Shown here: in pieces, positions 26,433 through 35,699 of the stretch | How the letters are laid out: every line of letters begins with the position of its first letter | How positions within the stretch are numbered: position 1 is the first letter of the stretch | Source of the DNA: Anaerobacillus alkalilacustris | GTDB taxonomy: Bacteria; Bacillota; Bacilli; Bacillales; Anaerobacillaceae | Direction of reading: 5' to 3' | DNA: 64,000 nucleotides | Assembly: GCF_001866005.1 (NCBI RefSeq) | Contig: NZ_MLQR01000031.1 | Coordinates: forward strand, 186,001-250,000 | Notes under the pieces: model-generated | The model's input: the letters and a program-made list of their open reading frames with translations, nothing else | What the model was told of the DNA's origin: nothing | The model's database searches: none | Made by a program: the position numbers and the translations under genes

Positions 26433-27803
26433 CTATTGAGGTAAATAATCTAAAAGGGCTGTTGCAATTGAGAAGTATATAATTAAGCCCATAATATCAT
26501 TTATCGTTGTAATAAAAGGACCCGAGGCAACCGCTGGATCAATATTAAGCTTTCTAATAATTAAAGGTACAGTCGCCCCAACCATCGTTGAAAAGCTTAG
26601 CGTAAAGAATAATGATACCCCTACAATTCCTGCTAAAATAAGTCCACCTTCAGGATAAACGAAAGGAACAACTATTAATAATGTAATCGCGCAAAATAAC
26701 CCAAGTAATAAACCAGTTCCAAATTCACGTTTCAACATTTTTCCTATAGAGGAACTATCCACTGAACCTAAAGCTAAACCACGTACCACAACAGCTAAAG
26801 CTTGTGTACCCGTATTTCCAGCTGAATCCATAATTAATGGAATAAAAACAGCTAGAATGATTACTGCTTCAAGAGTTTCTTCGAATTCACCTATAACTCC
26901 AGCAGTAATAAGACCTAAAAACATTAACATAATAATCCAAGGTGCACGCTTTTTCGCTGCTGAAAACGAAGAGATATTTGCATCGATTGAACCACGCGTC
27001 GCTGAAATTTCTCCAAAATCTTCTTCTGTTTCTTCTTCAACAACGTCCATGATATCGTCAATAGTAATGATCCCAACAAGTTTCCCTTGAGCAGTAACAG
27101 GGATGGCTAAAAAGTCGTACTTTCTCATAACTCTAGCCACTTCTTCTTGGTCAGTATGTGTCTCCACTGATCTAACTCTAGTGAGCATTATTTCTTCAAT
27201 TTTCTGTTCCAAAGGAGCTATAATTAAATCTCTTAAAGAAACTACGCCCACCAATTTTAATTGTTCATCAACAACATAAAGATAGTAAATCGTTTCCGCC
27301 TCTGGAGCCTCTAGTCGTAAGCGTCCCATAACATTAACAACCGTATCTGTTGACGAAACAGATATATACTCCGTTGTCATAATTGCTCCGGCTGTTTGGT
27401 CGTCATACTTTAATAGTTGGATAACCTCTTCAGCTTCTTCTTTTTTCATTTTACTTAGATAAAGTTCTTTTGTAGCTTCTGAAAGTTCCCCTAAGAAATC
27501 AGCGATATCATCATATGGCATATTATTGATAACATCTATAGCATAATTTTGTTGTAATTCGGAAATATAAAGTTTTTGTTTATCAACTTCTAAACCTTGG
27601 AATATTTCTGCAAATTCCTCAGGTTTAACAAATTTATAAATAACACTTCTTTGCTTTTTTGTAACCGAATTTAATAAATCAATTTGATCAGTTGGATGTA
27701 ATTCAAAAAATAACTCTCTAAAATCGGTCATATTCGTATCAACAAGTGTTTGAATAATTTGTTTCGTGTAATTCTCACGATTTTGTTGGTCTAATCTTAC
27801 CAT
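26433..27803 (-). CDS. mgtE: Magnesium transporter MgtE (first copy)
   Basis: 456 residues with the same architecture as the other mgtE: N domain (FFELHPTDQIDLLNSV), two CBS domains (AGAIMTTEYISV, LAIPVTAQGKLVGIITIDDIMDVVEEE) and a membrane part with FIPLIMDSAGNTGTQ and DPAVASGPFITTINDIMGLI. ATG start behind AGGAGGG. It is preceded by its own M-box and followed immediately by the second M-box, so the two transporters can respond to Mg2+ separately. Confidence 0.95.
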   Translation of the reverse strand: MVRLDQQNRENYTKQIIQTLVDTNMTDFRELFFELHPTDQIDLLNSVTKKQRSVIYKFVKPEEFAEIFQGLEVDKQKLYISELQQNYAIDVINNMPYDDIADFLGELSEATKELYLSKMKKEEAEEVIQLLKYDDQTAGAIMTTEYISVSSTDTVVNVMGRLRLEAPEAETIYYLYVVDEQLKLVGVVSLRDLIIAPLEQKIEEIMLTRVRSVETHTDQEEVARVMRKYDFLAIPVTAQGKLVGIITIDDIMDVVEEETEEDFGEISATRGSIDANISSFSAAKKRAPWIIMLMFLGLITAGVIGEFEETLEAVIILAVFIPLIMDSAGNTGTQALAVVVRGLALGSVDSSSIGKMLKREFGTGLLLGLFCAITLLIVVPFVYPEGGLILAGIVGVSLFFTLSFSTMVGATVPLIIRKLNIDPAVASGPFITTINDIMGLIIYFSIATALLDYLPQ

Positions 27804-27981
27804 GTTGGTTTCCCTCCTAGTAGGAATTCACCATACTTTGCATCTGGGATGTAGTAATGAAATTCCTCCTTATCTTTTTTGTAGTGTGTGTTACTCTAAC
27901 ATTAATTATGTTTAAGATACTGTTTATCCTACTACTACTCGAGTCACTATCCATTACCCCACCTCCTTTTAAATCAAACAT

Positions 27982-28222
27982 AAAAAAACACCATCACAAA
28001 TGAAGGTGTTTTTTGCATGACAAAATAATATGTATTACCCAGGGCAACACAAAAAATCTTGATTTCCTCCATTCGTAGAGCTTTAGCACTGTGTGGCATA
28101 GGATAATCATCCAGCTACATTAAAAACCACCTTAATTCGATGGTTTCTGTTGACCCATTGGCGTCTTTCGACGTTTTTGGGCAGCAGCATTTCTCCAACA
28201 CAGGAGCCTCACCTAACGAGGT
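27982..28222 (-). ncRNA. M-box (ykoK) Mg2+ riboswitch with terminator, upstream of mgtE
   Basis: Reverse strand 28222-28064 carries CGTTAGGTGAGGCTCCTGTG, TGCTGCTGCCCAAAAACGTC, AGACGCCAATGGGTCAACAG, TTTTTAATGTAGCTGGATG and TCCTATGCCACACAGTGCTA, the M-box consensus in order, closing with GCTCTACGAATGGAGG. The expression platform is AACACCTTCA-TTTG-TGATGGTGTT with seven T residues. It lies 180 nt upstream of mgtE. Confidence 0.95.
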
Positions 28223-28407
28223 ATTTAATTCTAAACTGAGGATAACGAAATAAATTATGTTTGTCAATAAAATTAACAATAATTATTTCATTTTTTTGTG
28301 AATATTTACTAAACTTTAGGAGGTATTGAGAAGGTTTTACATGTAGGTAAACTTGTACTAGTTGGAATAATTCTCATACTATATCTACTTGAACGCCATT
28401 TCTAATA

Positions 28408-28510
28408 TAAAGCTGAACTTCAATCAGTGGTTTTTTCCTTCATCCCACCTTTTGATTTTCTTAAGTTTTGAGGCGGGAGTCTTACTTCCCCTTAAAAGTG
28501 GGATAAAGCG
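28408..28510 (+). repeat. Repeat family B, copy 2
   Basis: AAAGCTGAACTTCAATCAGT at the left, CTTAAGTTTTGAGGCGGGAG in the middle and CTTAAAAGTGGGATAAA at the right; about 100 bp. The rest of 28223-28755 is AT-rich with no other gene recognised. Confidence 0.65.
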
Positions 28511-28755
28511 ATTTATGGAGGATTAGGATTTATTGTACCGAAAAAAGAAAACACTATTTCTAAGCGGTGCATAAAAAGCGACTTTTTTTTACACATTAAG
28601 TAATCCTTCGGTAAATTTATTATTATACCCAAGGATTTTATACTTAATCTTTGAAAGTGAAAAATTCATATGTTAGACACATCAGAAAAAATGTCTGCTC
28701 TTTACAGAATTAATAACGAAAATAAGGAAAAATTAATTCAGGGAGGTGATACATT

Positions 28756-28914
28756 ATGGCGAACAAGAAACTTAATCGCAATAAACAAAATAATAATGTT
28801 AACGATAATAACGATAACAATCTCGACCTTAACATTGATGATGTAAATACTGAGTTCTCTAATGAAAACGATGCTCAGGATTTAACAAATTGTAAAAATA
28901 ACAACAATTGTTAA
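28756..28914 (+). CDS. Asn-rich small protein, gamma-type spore-protein-like
   Basis: 52 residues, over a third Asn, very hydrophilic. The segment NTEFSNENDAQDLTN resembles the TEFASETNAQQV repeat unit of gamma-type small acid-soluble spore proteins, and the start MANKKLNRNKQNNN resembles their MANSNN-type N-terminus. Gamma-type proteins are an amino-acid reserve degraded at germination. Here only one repeat-like unit is present, with two Cys near the C-terminus. ATG after GGGAGGTGAT; a strong terminator follows. Family assignment is tentative; coding status is good. Confidence 0.65.
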   Translation: MANKKLNRNKQNNNVNDNNDNNLDLNIDDVNTEFSNENDAQDLTNCKNNNNC

Positions 28915-28954
28915 GAGTGGTCTAATCAAAAGCCTCTCACTTTTAATATTAAAA

Positions 28955-28991
28955 AAATAAAGCACATTCGAAGTTGAATGTGCTTTTTTTC
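28955..28991. terminator. Terminator between convergent genes
   Basis: AAAGCACATTC-GAAGTT-GAATGTGCTTT stem with T tract; serves the small spore-type gene and, from the other strand, the oxidoreductase. Confidence 0.85.
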
Positions 28992-29026
28992 CTCGCCATA
29001 AATTAACTACGTTTATGAGTACGCAT

Positions 29027-29743
29027 TTATGGATTTGTTGACCAAAGTCCCGCCGATTTAATAAAGATTCGAGGGTGTAATTTTAATTGGGCAACCATAT
29101 ACTCAGCTAAATCTTCCGGTTGCATAACTTTTTCTGGATTACCGTCCGTTAGATTTTCTTTAAATGCTAATTCTGTGGCAACTGTGCTTGGCGTTAGTGC
29201 AGAAACACGAATTTTATGCTTGCGAACTTCTAATGCCAACGATTCAGTAAGACCTAGCAAACCAAATTTCGAAGCACTATATGCACTAGTGACAGGTGCA
29301 CCTTTTTGCCCAGCAGTTGATGAAATATTAATGATGTCACCACCATTTTTCTCAATTAATTGTGGGAGAACTGTACGAGTTACATAATAGACTCCCAATA
29401 AATTAACATCTATCATATTTTTCCATTCTTCTGGAGATAACTCCAAAAACGGACCAAATTTCCCTATTCCAGCATTGTTAATTAAAATATCCGCAGACCC
29501 AAGTTTTTCCGTAAGTTGTTCGATAGCTCTCTCTACTTGTTCTAAAGAGGATACATCAGCCTTTGCGAACTTAACTTCTCCACCAAATGTTTCAATTTCA
29601 TTTGTAACTTCAATAAGATCAGTTTCTGTTCTTGCTAATAATCCTACTTTAACACCTTCCTTAGCTAAGGCAATGGCCGTAGCTCTCCCTATTCCTTTTC
29701 CGGCCCCAGTAATAAATGCTACTTTTCCATTTAACGATTGCAC
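29027..29743 (-). CDS. yoxD: Short-chain dehydrogenase/reductase (YoxD/FabG-like)
   Basis: 238 residues. NAD(P)-binding [12 protein letters not shown] at residues ~12-23, NNAG at ~88, catalytic Ser in [13 protein letters not shown], and Tyr-x3-Lys in [12 protein letters not shown]. The C-terminal [11 protein letters not shown] is the same ending that I recall for B. subtilis YoxD, a FabG-like reductase of unknown substrate. ATG behind AAAGGGG. Not beside fatty-acid genes, so a role in fatty acid synthesis is not implied. Confidence 0.88.
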   Translation of the reverse strand: MQSLNGKVAFITGAGKGIGRATAIALAKEGVKVGLLARTETDLIEVTNEIETFGGEVKFAKADVSSLEQVERAIEQLTEKLGSADILINNAGIGKFGPFLELSPEEWKNMIDVNLLGVYYVTRTVLPQLIEKNGGDIINISSTAGQKGAPVTSAYSASKFGLLGLTESLALEVRKHKIRVSALTPSTVATELAFKENLTDGNPEKVMQPEDLAEYMVAQLKLHPRIFIKSAGLWSTNP

Positions 29744-29821
29744 TAATTTTCAAACCCCTTTCAACTATGTAAAATACTTCCACATTCTATATTTTTTTCA
29801 AAACCGTGTCAAAAAAATTGT

Positions 29822-29980
29822 AACAAGAAAAGCGCAAGGCGCCCGCTTATCGGCGACAAACACTGGAAGACCTGCTCGTAGCGGTCGGTTTTTGACCGAA
29901 AGAGAAGGTCTGAAGTGATCGAGCCGATGGCGCCTGGAGCTGGACAGTTTCCAAGTTAGAAATTTATAAATTCTGATTAT
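29822..29980 (+). repeat. Repeat family A, copy 5 (internally deleted)
   Basis: Both ends are intact (GAAAAGCGCAAGGCGCCCGC and AAGTTAGAAATTTATAAATT) but about 130 bases of the middle are missing relative to copy 1: after TTTTTGACCGAAAG the sequence jumps to GTCTGAAGTGATCGAGC. Such precise internal deletion with retained ends is typical of MITE-like elements. Confidence 0.8.
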
Positions 29981-30123
29981 AAAAAAAATAACATACATTT
30001 TAAGTTTATGTTACTTGAATTCTCTATTGAAAAAGCACATACGTTGGGTTGGAATCGAATTATGGGTTTTCCTTTCTTATTTTAGGGAATTATGTAAGTA
30101 AGTTAATCCAGGAGGTGATTTCT

Positions 30124-30279
30124 TTGCATCAATTAAAGGATAGTCTTTTGTTGGATAGTTATATAAAAGCTAAGGAACTAAATCTGGATGCAGAATTCAT
30201 TGCTATTTTAAGAAAAGAGATATTGAGGAGGGGTTTAACCTTATTAGAAAATAAACAAAATAAACGTTCAACATCATAA
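30124..30279 (+). CDS. sda: Sporulation checkpoint inhibitor Sda
   Basis: 51 residues. The pattern LKDSLLLDSYIKAKELNLDAEF followed by RKEILRRGL matches the two-helix hairpin of Sda (residues are shown here in two parts to respect length), which binds the dimerisation domain of KinA-type kinases and blocks the sporulation phosphorelay when replication is disturbed. TTG start at 30124 is fixed by CCAGGAGGTGAT. Sda is normally controlled by DnaA; I see no good TTATCCACA box in the 120 bp upstream. The same window carries two KinB-like kinases that might be targets. An alpha/beta spore protein gene follows in the same direction. Confidence 0.88.
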   Translation: MHQLKDSLLLDSYIKAKELNLDAEFIAILRKEILRRGLTLLENKQNKRSTS

Positions 30280-30369
30280 TACATCCTTTTTATGTAAACT
30301 GCACAAAATATGTATATCCTATTTCTATACACACATACTATTACCAACTTTATTAAGGAGGTAATTGTA

Positions 30370-30564
30370 ATGACACAGAGAAACAACAGTTCAAATCAAC
30401 TTTTAGTACCTGGAGTTCAGCAAGCCCTCGATCAAATGAAGTATGAAATTGCACAAGAATTTGGAGTTCAACTTGGACCTGATACAACCTCTCGTTCCAA
30501 CGGCTCAGTTGGTGGAGAAATTACGAAACGCCTTGTACAAATGGCTCAACAACAATTACATTAA
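30370..30564 (+). CDS. Alpha/beta-type small acid-soluble spore protein
   Basis: 64 residues. Signature segments are [20 protein letters not shown] with the Glu-Ile/Phe cleavage site of the germination protease (YEIAQEFG), and [16 protein letters not shown] near the C-terminus. These proteins coat and protect spore DNA against UV and heat and are made in the forespore under sigma G. ATG behind AAGGAGGTAA. The frame upstream to 30310 is leader. Confidence 0.95.
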   Translation: MTQRNNSSNQLLVPGVQQALDQMKYEIAQEFGVQLGPDTTSRSNGSVGGEITKRLVQMAQQQLH

Positions 30565-30647
30565 GTATAACTTAAATAAAGAGTTTAGGTTTTCCTTCCT
30601 CCTAATTCTCTTAGGTCCTAATGACCTTTTAACAAGAAAAAGTTTTT

Positions 30648-30856
30648 TAAAAGCTGAACTACAATCAGTGGGGGGGCTTTCATTCCACACTGATTGTTCG
30701 TTTAACTTATACCACCAGCCATAAGTATAACAAATCATCAGCTTTCGCTGACGAAAGTTATACTTTATCGGACCTTTTGGAACAGTTAATTCCCCACCTA
30801 AACTTTTCGATTTTCTTAAGTTTTGAAGGGGGGGCTTACTGCTTTTAAGAGTGGGA
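30648..30856 (+). repeat. Repeat family B, copy 3 (longest form)
   Basis: About 210 bp: AAAGCTGAACTACAATCAGT, a hairpin closing at CACTGATTGTTCG, then ATCAGCTTTCGCTGACGAAA, TATCGGACCTTTTGG, and CTTAAGTTTTGAAGGGGG to GAGTGGGATAAA. It includes all parts found separately in shorter copies. Confidence 0.75.
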
Positions 30857-30863
30857 TAAAGGA

Positions 30864-30900
30864 AAAGAGGCTGTCTTGATTTAAACAGACAGCCTCTTTC
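30864..30900. terminator. Terminator after the aldo/keto reductase gene
   Basis: GAGGCTGTC...GACAGCCTC stem with T/A tracts on both sides. Confidence 0.8.
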
Positions 30901-30942
30901 ATTACGTATTCTTACCCTAACTATATTTCGATCACCTCTAAA

Positions 30943-31920
30943 TTAAGGCATCAACTTCCCACGTGAAGCTACATATAGAGAATACCATTCATCTCTTGTC
31001 ATAAGCTGTGATTGTCTTGTAGCATCTTCGCAATTTTTTATCCTAGTTTCATTAGCTGAACCAATTACTGGCTGAATAAGAGCTGGATGTCTCATTAGCC
31101 AACCGAGAACTATCGCTTCCATTGTCGTTTCCTTATTTTCGGCCATTTCTTTGACTAATTGTTTCGTCTGTAAATAAGATTCCGTTGCATTCTCTACCTC
31201 TTTTCCTGAGTAGATACCTTTTGCTAACGGCCCCCAAGCTTGGATTTGAATATTTTCCAATCGACAATGTTCGATAATTCCATCAGAAAAGTTATACTGA
31301 GTTCCTGAACTTTGATTTACTAAAACTCCTTGCTCTAACCAGTCTAGCTTATGTAAATTCATTTCTAGTTGATTTACGACAATCGGCGAAGAACAATAAG
31401 ATTGTAATAACTTCATTTGGGCAACATTCATATTAGAAACCCCAAAATTTCGAACCTTGCCTGACTTCTCTAAAATCTCGAAAGTATCAGCTACTTCATC
31501 GGGTTCAATTAATGGATCTGGACGATGTAGTAATAATATGTCTAAGTATTCAACACCAAGTCTCGCCAGTATTTCATCAACAGAGTTTATGATATGCTCA
31601 GTTGAAAAATCATAACGGTTTGGAAGTTCACCTTCTGGAAAGCGAATCCCACATTTCGATTGAAGAACGATTTGTTCTCTTAATTGTGGTCTACGTTTTA
31701 ATACCTCCCCAAAAACCTGCTCCGCTTTACCAAATGTGTAGATATCAGCATGATCAAACATGGTTATCCCAATTGAAAGAGCCGCATCAATTGCTTTTTC
31801 TGCATGGATAATATCTTCCTCAGTTATACCATTTTGATTCCAACCGCCACCTAAACCCATACACCCAAACACGAGACGACTGTTTGAAATCTTTCTTTTT
31901 TGTAACGGCATTACCTTCAT
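30943..31920 (-). CDS. Aldo/keto reductase (YdhF/YcsN-like)
   Basis: 325-residue cytosolic NADPH-dependent oxidoreductase. The catalytic tetrad is visible: Asp in FDHADIY (with Tyr four positions later), Lys in LQSKCGI, and His in ILLLHRPDPL; the cofactor region is QPVIGSANETRIKNC. The HADIYTFGKAE form and the GWLMRHPA segment place it with YdhF/YcsN. ATG behind GGTGGGAT. Substrate unknown; a monocistronic gene with its own terminator. Confidence 0.9.
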   Translation of the reverse strand: MKVMPLQKRKISNSRLVFGCMGLGGGWNQNGITEEDIIHAEKAIDAALSIGITMFDHADIYTFGKAEQVFGEVLKRRPQLREQIVLQSKCGIRFPEGELPNRYDFSTEHIINSVDEILARLGVEYLDILLLHRPDPLIEPDEVADTFEILEKSGKVRNFGVSNMNVAQMKLLQSYCSSPIVVNQLEMNLHKLDWLEQGVLVNQSSGTQYNFSDGIIEHCRLENIQIQAWGPLAKGIYSGKEVENATESYLQTKQLVKEMAENKETTMEAIVLGWLMRHPALIQPVIGSANETRIKNCEDATRQSQLMTRDEWYSLYVASRGKLMP

Positions 31921-32089
31921 ACTTATCCCACCTTAATATAGAATGTTATTTTACCTTTACAAAAATAGTATAACTCTAAATATGGGATCAACTCTAGGCA
32001 AATAGGAAACTTTTTCTATTTGATTGAATTTCATAATTCCAGAAATCCAACAACATCAAACTATTAAATATCTTAGGTGCATAAAATCT

Positions 32090-32246
32090 TATTATAAAGC
32101 TGAACTTCAATCAGTGGGGGGTTCCTTCATTAACTAATCATCAGCTCTCACTGATGAAAGATATTCTATTTCGGACCTTTATCGCCCACCTCAATTTTCT
32201 TAAGTTTTGAATTTGGACTACTGCCTATTATGAGTGGGATGAAATA
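32090..32246 (+). repeat. Repeat family B, copy 4
   Basis: AAAGCTGAACTTCAATCAGT, then CATCAGCTCTCACTGATGAA hairpin, TTTCGGACCTTTATCGCCCA and ATGAGTGGGATGAAA. About 155 bp. The flanking 32247-32518 holds no ORF or motif that I recognise. Confidence 0.7.
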
Positions 32247-32518
32247 AATTATTTTAGTGTCAAAAACTATAGCAATTAAAATAAAAGGGTGCACATTTCT
32301 TGTTAAAGTAGAGTGGAGAAGATAAGATAGCATTAAATAAATATACTCTTGTTAATGTAATAAGTTCATTTTAAAGTCTCCCCCTCATCAATTAGTAACT
32401 ATTTTTCAACGACAGCTAGTTGAAAGCGTAACCACACCACTAAATATAGTACCTTGAAATTATGTATGATGAAATCCATTCATGTACTGAAAAATTACCA
32501 AAGGAGAGTTGTTAAATA

Positions 32519-33037
32519 ATGGTAGATAAAAAATTCATTATTAGAGAGGCTAAAAAGGAAGATGCAAGCCAACTAATTGAGTTAATAAAGACAATTGCTA
32601 ACGAATCAAAATTCCTTACATTTGCTGAGGGAGAGTTTAACACAACTGTTGAGGAAGAAGAAGACATAATTGAAATGAGTCTTCAAGATCATACAAGTTT
32701 ATTTTTAGTTGCTGAAATCAGTGGAAAAATTGTTGGTAATTTATACTTTTCTTCAGGCACTAGATCAAAAACAATCCATTTCGGAAAATTTGGAGTAAGT
32801 GTGAAAAAAGCATACTGGAGATTAGGAATCGCTAAAAAAATGATGTTCTTTTTGATAGATTGGGCAAAAACAAATAAGATTACTAGAAAAATCAACTTGG
32901 AAGTTCATGAGGAGAATATCAATGCCATTCATTTATACGAAAAATTAGGTTTTGTTGTCGAAGGAAAAATTTCGAGATATTTTTGCGAAAAGCATACGTT
33001 TCACAGTGCAATAATCATGGGATTGGAGATAGATTAA
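32519..33037 (+). CDS. GNAT-family N-acetyltransferase
   Basis: 172 residues. Starts with IREAKKEDASQLIELI, typical of GNAT strand 1/helix 1; the acetyl-CoA loop reads VKKAYWRLGIAKKMM (x-R-x-x-G-I/V-A), followed by INLEVHEENINAIHLYEKLGF, the motif B region of RimJ/RimI-like enzymes. Acceptor unknown. ATG behind AAGGAGAG. Monocistronic. Confidence 0.88.
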   Translation: MVDKKFIIREAKKEDASQLIELIKTIANESKFLTFAEGEFNTTVEEEEDIIEMSLQDHTSLFLVAEISGKIVGNLYFSSGTRSKTIHFGKFGVSVKKAYWRLGIAKKMMFFLIDWAKTNKITRKINLEVHEENINAIHLYEKLGFVVEGKISRYFCEKHTFHSAIIMGLEID

Positions 33038-33237
33038 TAGGCGCTATCTTTCAAAGAAGTTAGAAGTCCCGAGCTAGTCGGTGCTGAAGATGACAGTTTT
33101 CCAACTTTTAAAATTTTATAACCCTTTCATTTCATAACATACTCAAAAATATGCTATTTATCTACTCTTCTTGTCCAATCAAATTCGAATTAAGTCGATA
33201 AAATATAGTATCACTTTGAAATAGAAAGGAGATTAGT

Positions 33238-33639
33238 ATGTTGATAGCTGATAAAATTATTTTGACAGGGTTAAAACAGTTGAATAAGCCTTACGTTTTT
33301 AACTCTCCCTCATTACAAACAAAAACCTTTGATTGCAGTTCTTTTATTCAATATATTTTTAGAGAAAACGGAATTGTTCTTCCTCGAAATTCACGCGAAC
33401 AATATAAAGCTGGAGTAAAAATAACTGTTTCTAACATAAAAAAAGGAGACTTATTATTTTTTACAACCAAAAATAGAAGACACAGAAAAGGAATTGAAAA
33501 AATAGGTCATGTTGCTATATATCTAGGATACAATCAAATACTTCACACTCACCGAAAAGGAAAAAAGGTAGTAATTTCTGACTTAGATCCTTACTGGAAA
33601 AAAGTATTAGTAGGAGCAACTCGAGTTATTTCACAATAA
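33238..33639 (+). CDS. NlpC/P60-family peptidase domain protein, no signal peptide
   Basis: 133 residues comprising little more than an NlpC/P60 catalytic domain. The catalytic Cys is in TFDCSSFIQYIF, the His in KIGHVAIYLG, and the third residue is probably the His of LHTHRKGKK. These enzymes cut gamma-D-glutamyl-diaminopimelate bonds in peptidoglycan stem peptides. No signal peptide or wall-binding domain is visible, so it may act in the cytoplasm on recycled peptides or within the forming spore; this is inference. ATG behind AAAGGAG. Confidence 0.85.
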   Translation: MLIADKIILTGLKQLNKPYVFNSPSLQTKTFDCSSFIQYIFRENGIVLPRNSREQYKAGVKITVSNIKKGDLLFFTTKNRRHRKGIEKIGHVAIYLGYNQILHTHRKGKKVVISDLDPYWKKVLVGATRVISQ

Positions 33640-33668
33640 AAGCTCACCTTAATTGATGAGCTTTTATT
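33637..33668 (+). terminator. Terminator after NlpC/P60 gene
   Basis: AAAAGCTCA...TGATGAGCTTTTATTT hairpin, overlapping the stop codon. Confidence 0.75.
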
Positions 33669-33825
33669 TAAAGTGAACTACTCACTACTTAACTTCTGAC
33701 GAAATTTGAAGTGGGAGACTTCTTTCGGAGAACCGTTAAAGCACAAACTCCATCTTAAAACTTAAATTGGAAACATTCTGGATGTGAAGAAGGTAACCTC
33801 TATGGCTAGAAGTTAAGGATTCATA

Positions 33826-34365
33826 TTAAAATTGTTTAAGAATATTAATTAATTTATCAATTTCATTTTCAACTATGATCAACTGTTTATGCTCTTTATT
33901 TACAAAACCTTGTTCAATCATATGATCAAAAAAAGAAATTAAGGGGGTATAGTAGTCATTAATATTTAACAAGCTACAAGGCTTCTTGTGATAACCTATT
34001 TGTGCCCAAGTTAACACTTCAAACCATTCCTCCATTGTTCCACTTCCACCAGGCAATGCAATAAAACCATCGGCAAGATCAGCCATCATCGCCTTTCTTT
34101 CATGCATCGTTTCCACAATATGGAGCTTCGTTAAATTTTGATGTGCAACTTCAATTTTGGCTAATTTTTTTGGAATGACCCCAATAACCTCACCGCCACC
34201 TTCCATTACCGCATCAGCGACAGCACCCATACATCCAACCATAGAACCACCATATACGAGGTCTATCTTAGCTTCAGCTAGTTTTTTACCTAATTGTTTT
34301 GCAGCTTCCATATATTTTGGATCATGACCAGTTCTTGATCCACAAAAAACAGCAACTTTTTTCAT
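33826..34365 (-). CDS. yvdD: LOG-family nucleotide 5'-monophosphate phosphoribohydrolase (YvdD-like)
   Basis: 179 residues. Rossmann-like LOG/lysine-decarboxylase-like fold with the diagnostic motifs MHERKAMMADLADGFIALPG and PGGSGTMEEWFEVLTWAQ (PGGxGTxxE), and VYGGSMVGCMGAVADAV. LOG enzymes release ribose 5-phosphate from adenosine monophosphate or its N6-modified forms. ATG 34365 behind AGGAAGG is preferred to the GTG three codons earlier. Confidence 0.92.
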   Translation of the reverse strand: MKKVAVFCGSRTGHDPKYMEAAKQLGKKLAEAKIDLVYGGSMVGCMGAVADAVMEGGGEVIGVIPKKLAKIEVAHQNLTKLHIVETMHERKAMMADLADGFIALPGGSGTMEEWFEVLTWAQIGYHKKPCSLLNINDYYTPLISFFDHMIEQGFVNKEHKQLIIVENEIDKLINILKQF

Positions 34366-34432
34366 GAATTTCACCTTCCTCAGCTATTTAGTTCATACTG
34401 AAATCATTGTTTTTTTCCAAAAAACTATATTA

Positions 34433-35377
34433 TTAACTTGCAGACCTTATCTTAACTTGCTTATCAGACTTTTTACGGTTAACGATAATTATACCTGATG
34501 TAACAAAGCTTAGTCCGAGTAGAACAAAAAGATGAATGACCTCATCTAACAGTATTGAAGAAAGCAAAACTCCAAATACAGGTATCAAGAATAAATACAT
34601 TGATACTTGCCCTACATTATTATATTTCATAACATTATTCCATATAACAAACCCGGCTGCAGATAAAAATGCTAAATATAAGAGTAATCCAAATGAATAG
34701 AGGGTAAATTGAAATGGCATTAATCCAGCAAAAACAACGCCGGTGATTAATAAGCCAAAGCCGCCAATCAGCATTTGTGATGCTGTTAAATACATAACAT
34801 TCAACGTCTGCACACCGTTACGTGCAAGAATATTTCCATACGCACTAGAAATCATCGCTACTGATAAACATAACTCTCCAAATCCGAATTGAAACTCAAA
34901 TGTCCCTTGTGTAATATTAACTAATATAACACCAGTAAAACCAACGAATAACCCTACCGTTTTACGCATTGAAATTTTATCATTTTTATACATAAAGTGA
35001 GCAAAAATAATTTGAAAAAAAGAAGTTGTTCCAGCAATAATTGCTCCTTGGATTCCAGTGCTATAGCTTAGTCCAATATAAAACAAAACGTACTGAAAAT
35101 ATGTTTGAAAAAAACTAATCTTTAATAGAGGCTTAAAAGAACCTTTTTTGTAGCTAACTTTTCTCCTAATCAAAATCATAAAGGTAAAAATAAGTAACGC
35201 AGATAGGAAAAAACGATATCCTGCAAATAAAACTTGTTGAGCCGTTTCATCCTGCTGAATATTTAATGCCTCATAACTTAATTTAATAACTGGGAAAGCA
35301 CTGCCCCATAAAGCTGTACAAACAATTGCAGACAAAATAATTCCATATGAATTCGTAAAAAATTTCTCAGACCACAC
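34433..35377 (-). CDS. EamA/DMT-superfamily transporter
   Basis: About 314 residues with ten membrane helices in two EamA halves: ALWGSAFPVIKLSYEAL at the start of half one and IVLLSAAYGNILARNG-like region at the start of half two (VAMISSAYGNILARNG). Such proteins export metabolites or amino acids. The frame opens at a TTG (35386) that is too close to GAGGAG; the GTG at 35377 has better spacing. Substrate unknown. Confidence 0.88.
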   Translation of the reverse strand: MWSEKFFTNSYGIILSAIVCTALWGSAFPVIKLSYEALNIQQDETAQQVLFAGYRFFLSALLIFTFMILIRRKVSYKKGSFKPLLKISFFQTYFQYVLFYIGLSYSTGIQGAIIAGTTSFFQIIFAHFMYKNDKISMRKTVGLFVGFTGVILVNITQGTFEFQFGFGELCLSVAMISSAYGNILARNGVQTLNVMYLTASQMLIGGFGLLITGVVFAGLMPFQFTLYSFGLLLYLAFLSAAGFVIWNNVMKYNNVGQVSMYLFLIPVFGVLLSSILLDEVIHLFVLLGLSFVTSGIIIVNRKKSDKQVKIRSAS

Positions 35378-35400
35378 TAGATACAATTCTCCTCACTTTT

Positions 35401-35541
35401 AAAGCTGAACTGAACCTCAATCAGTGTGGGGTTCGATCCTCCTCCAACTGATTATAAGTTTAGCCTATCCTATCTTTCATAACCATTAATCCCCGCCCTT
35501 GTGTTTTAAGTAGGTCACTCTCAACTTAAGTATGGGGTAAA
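35401..35541 (+). repeat. Repeat family B, copy 5
   Basis: AAAGCTGAACTGAACCTCAA, then a decayed middle with CCTCCAACTGATTATAAG and TATGGGGTAAA end. About 140 bp, the least conserved long copy. Confidence 0.55.
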
Positions 35542-35639
35542 CTAATATAAGATTATATGAATTTTGTCGATTTTCCAAGGGAAATATTCAAAAAGGTGAG
35601 AGCAACAAATCTTATTATTATATTTATAAACTTAATGAA

Positions 35640-35690
35640 GGGACCGAGCTCGTAGGCTGCTTGTGCTAGACAGTTTCTAAGTTAGAAAAG
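35640..35690 (+). repeat. Repeat family A, tail fragment
   Basis: GACCGAGCTCGTAGGCTGCT followed by TGTGCTAGACAGTTTCTAAG and TTAGAAA: only the 3' end of the element, as in copies 4 and 7. Confidence 0.65.
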
Positions 35691-35699
35691 AGAGAGAGT

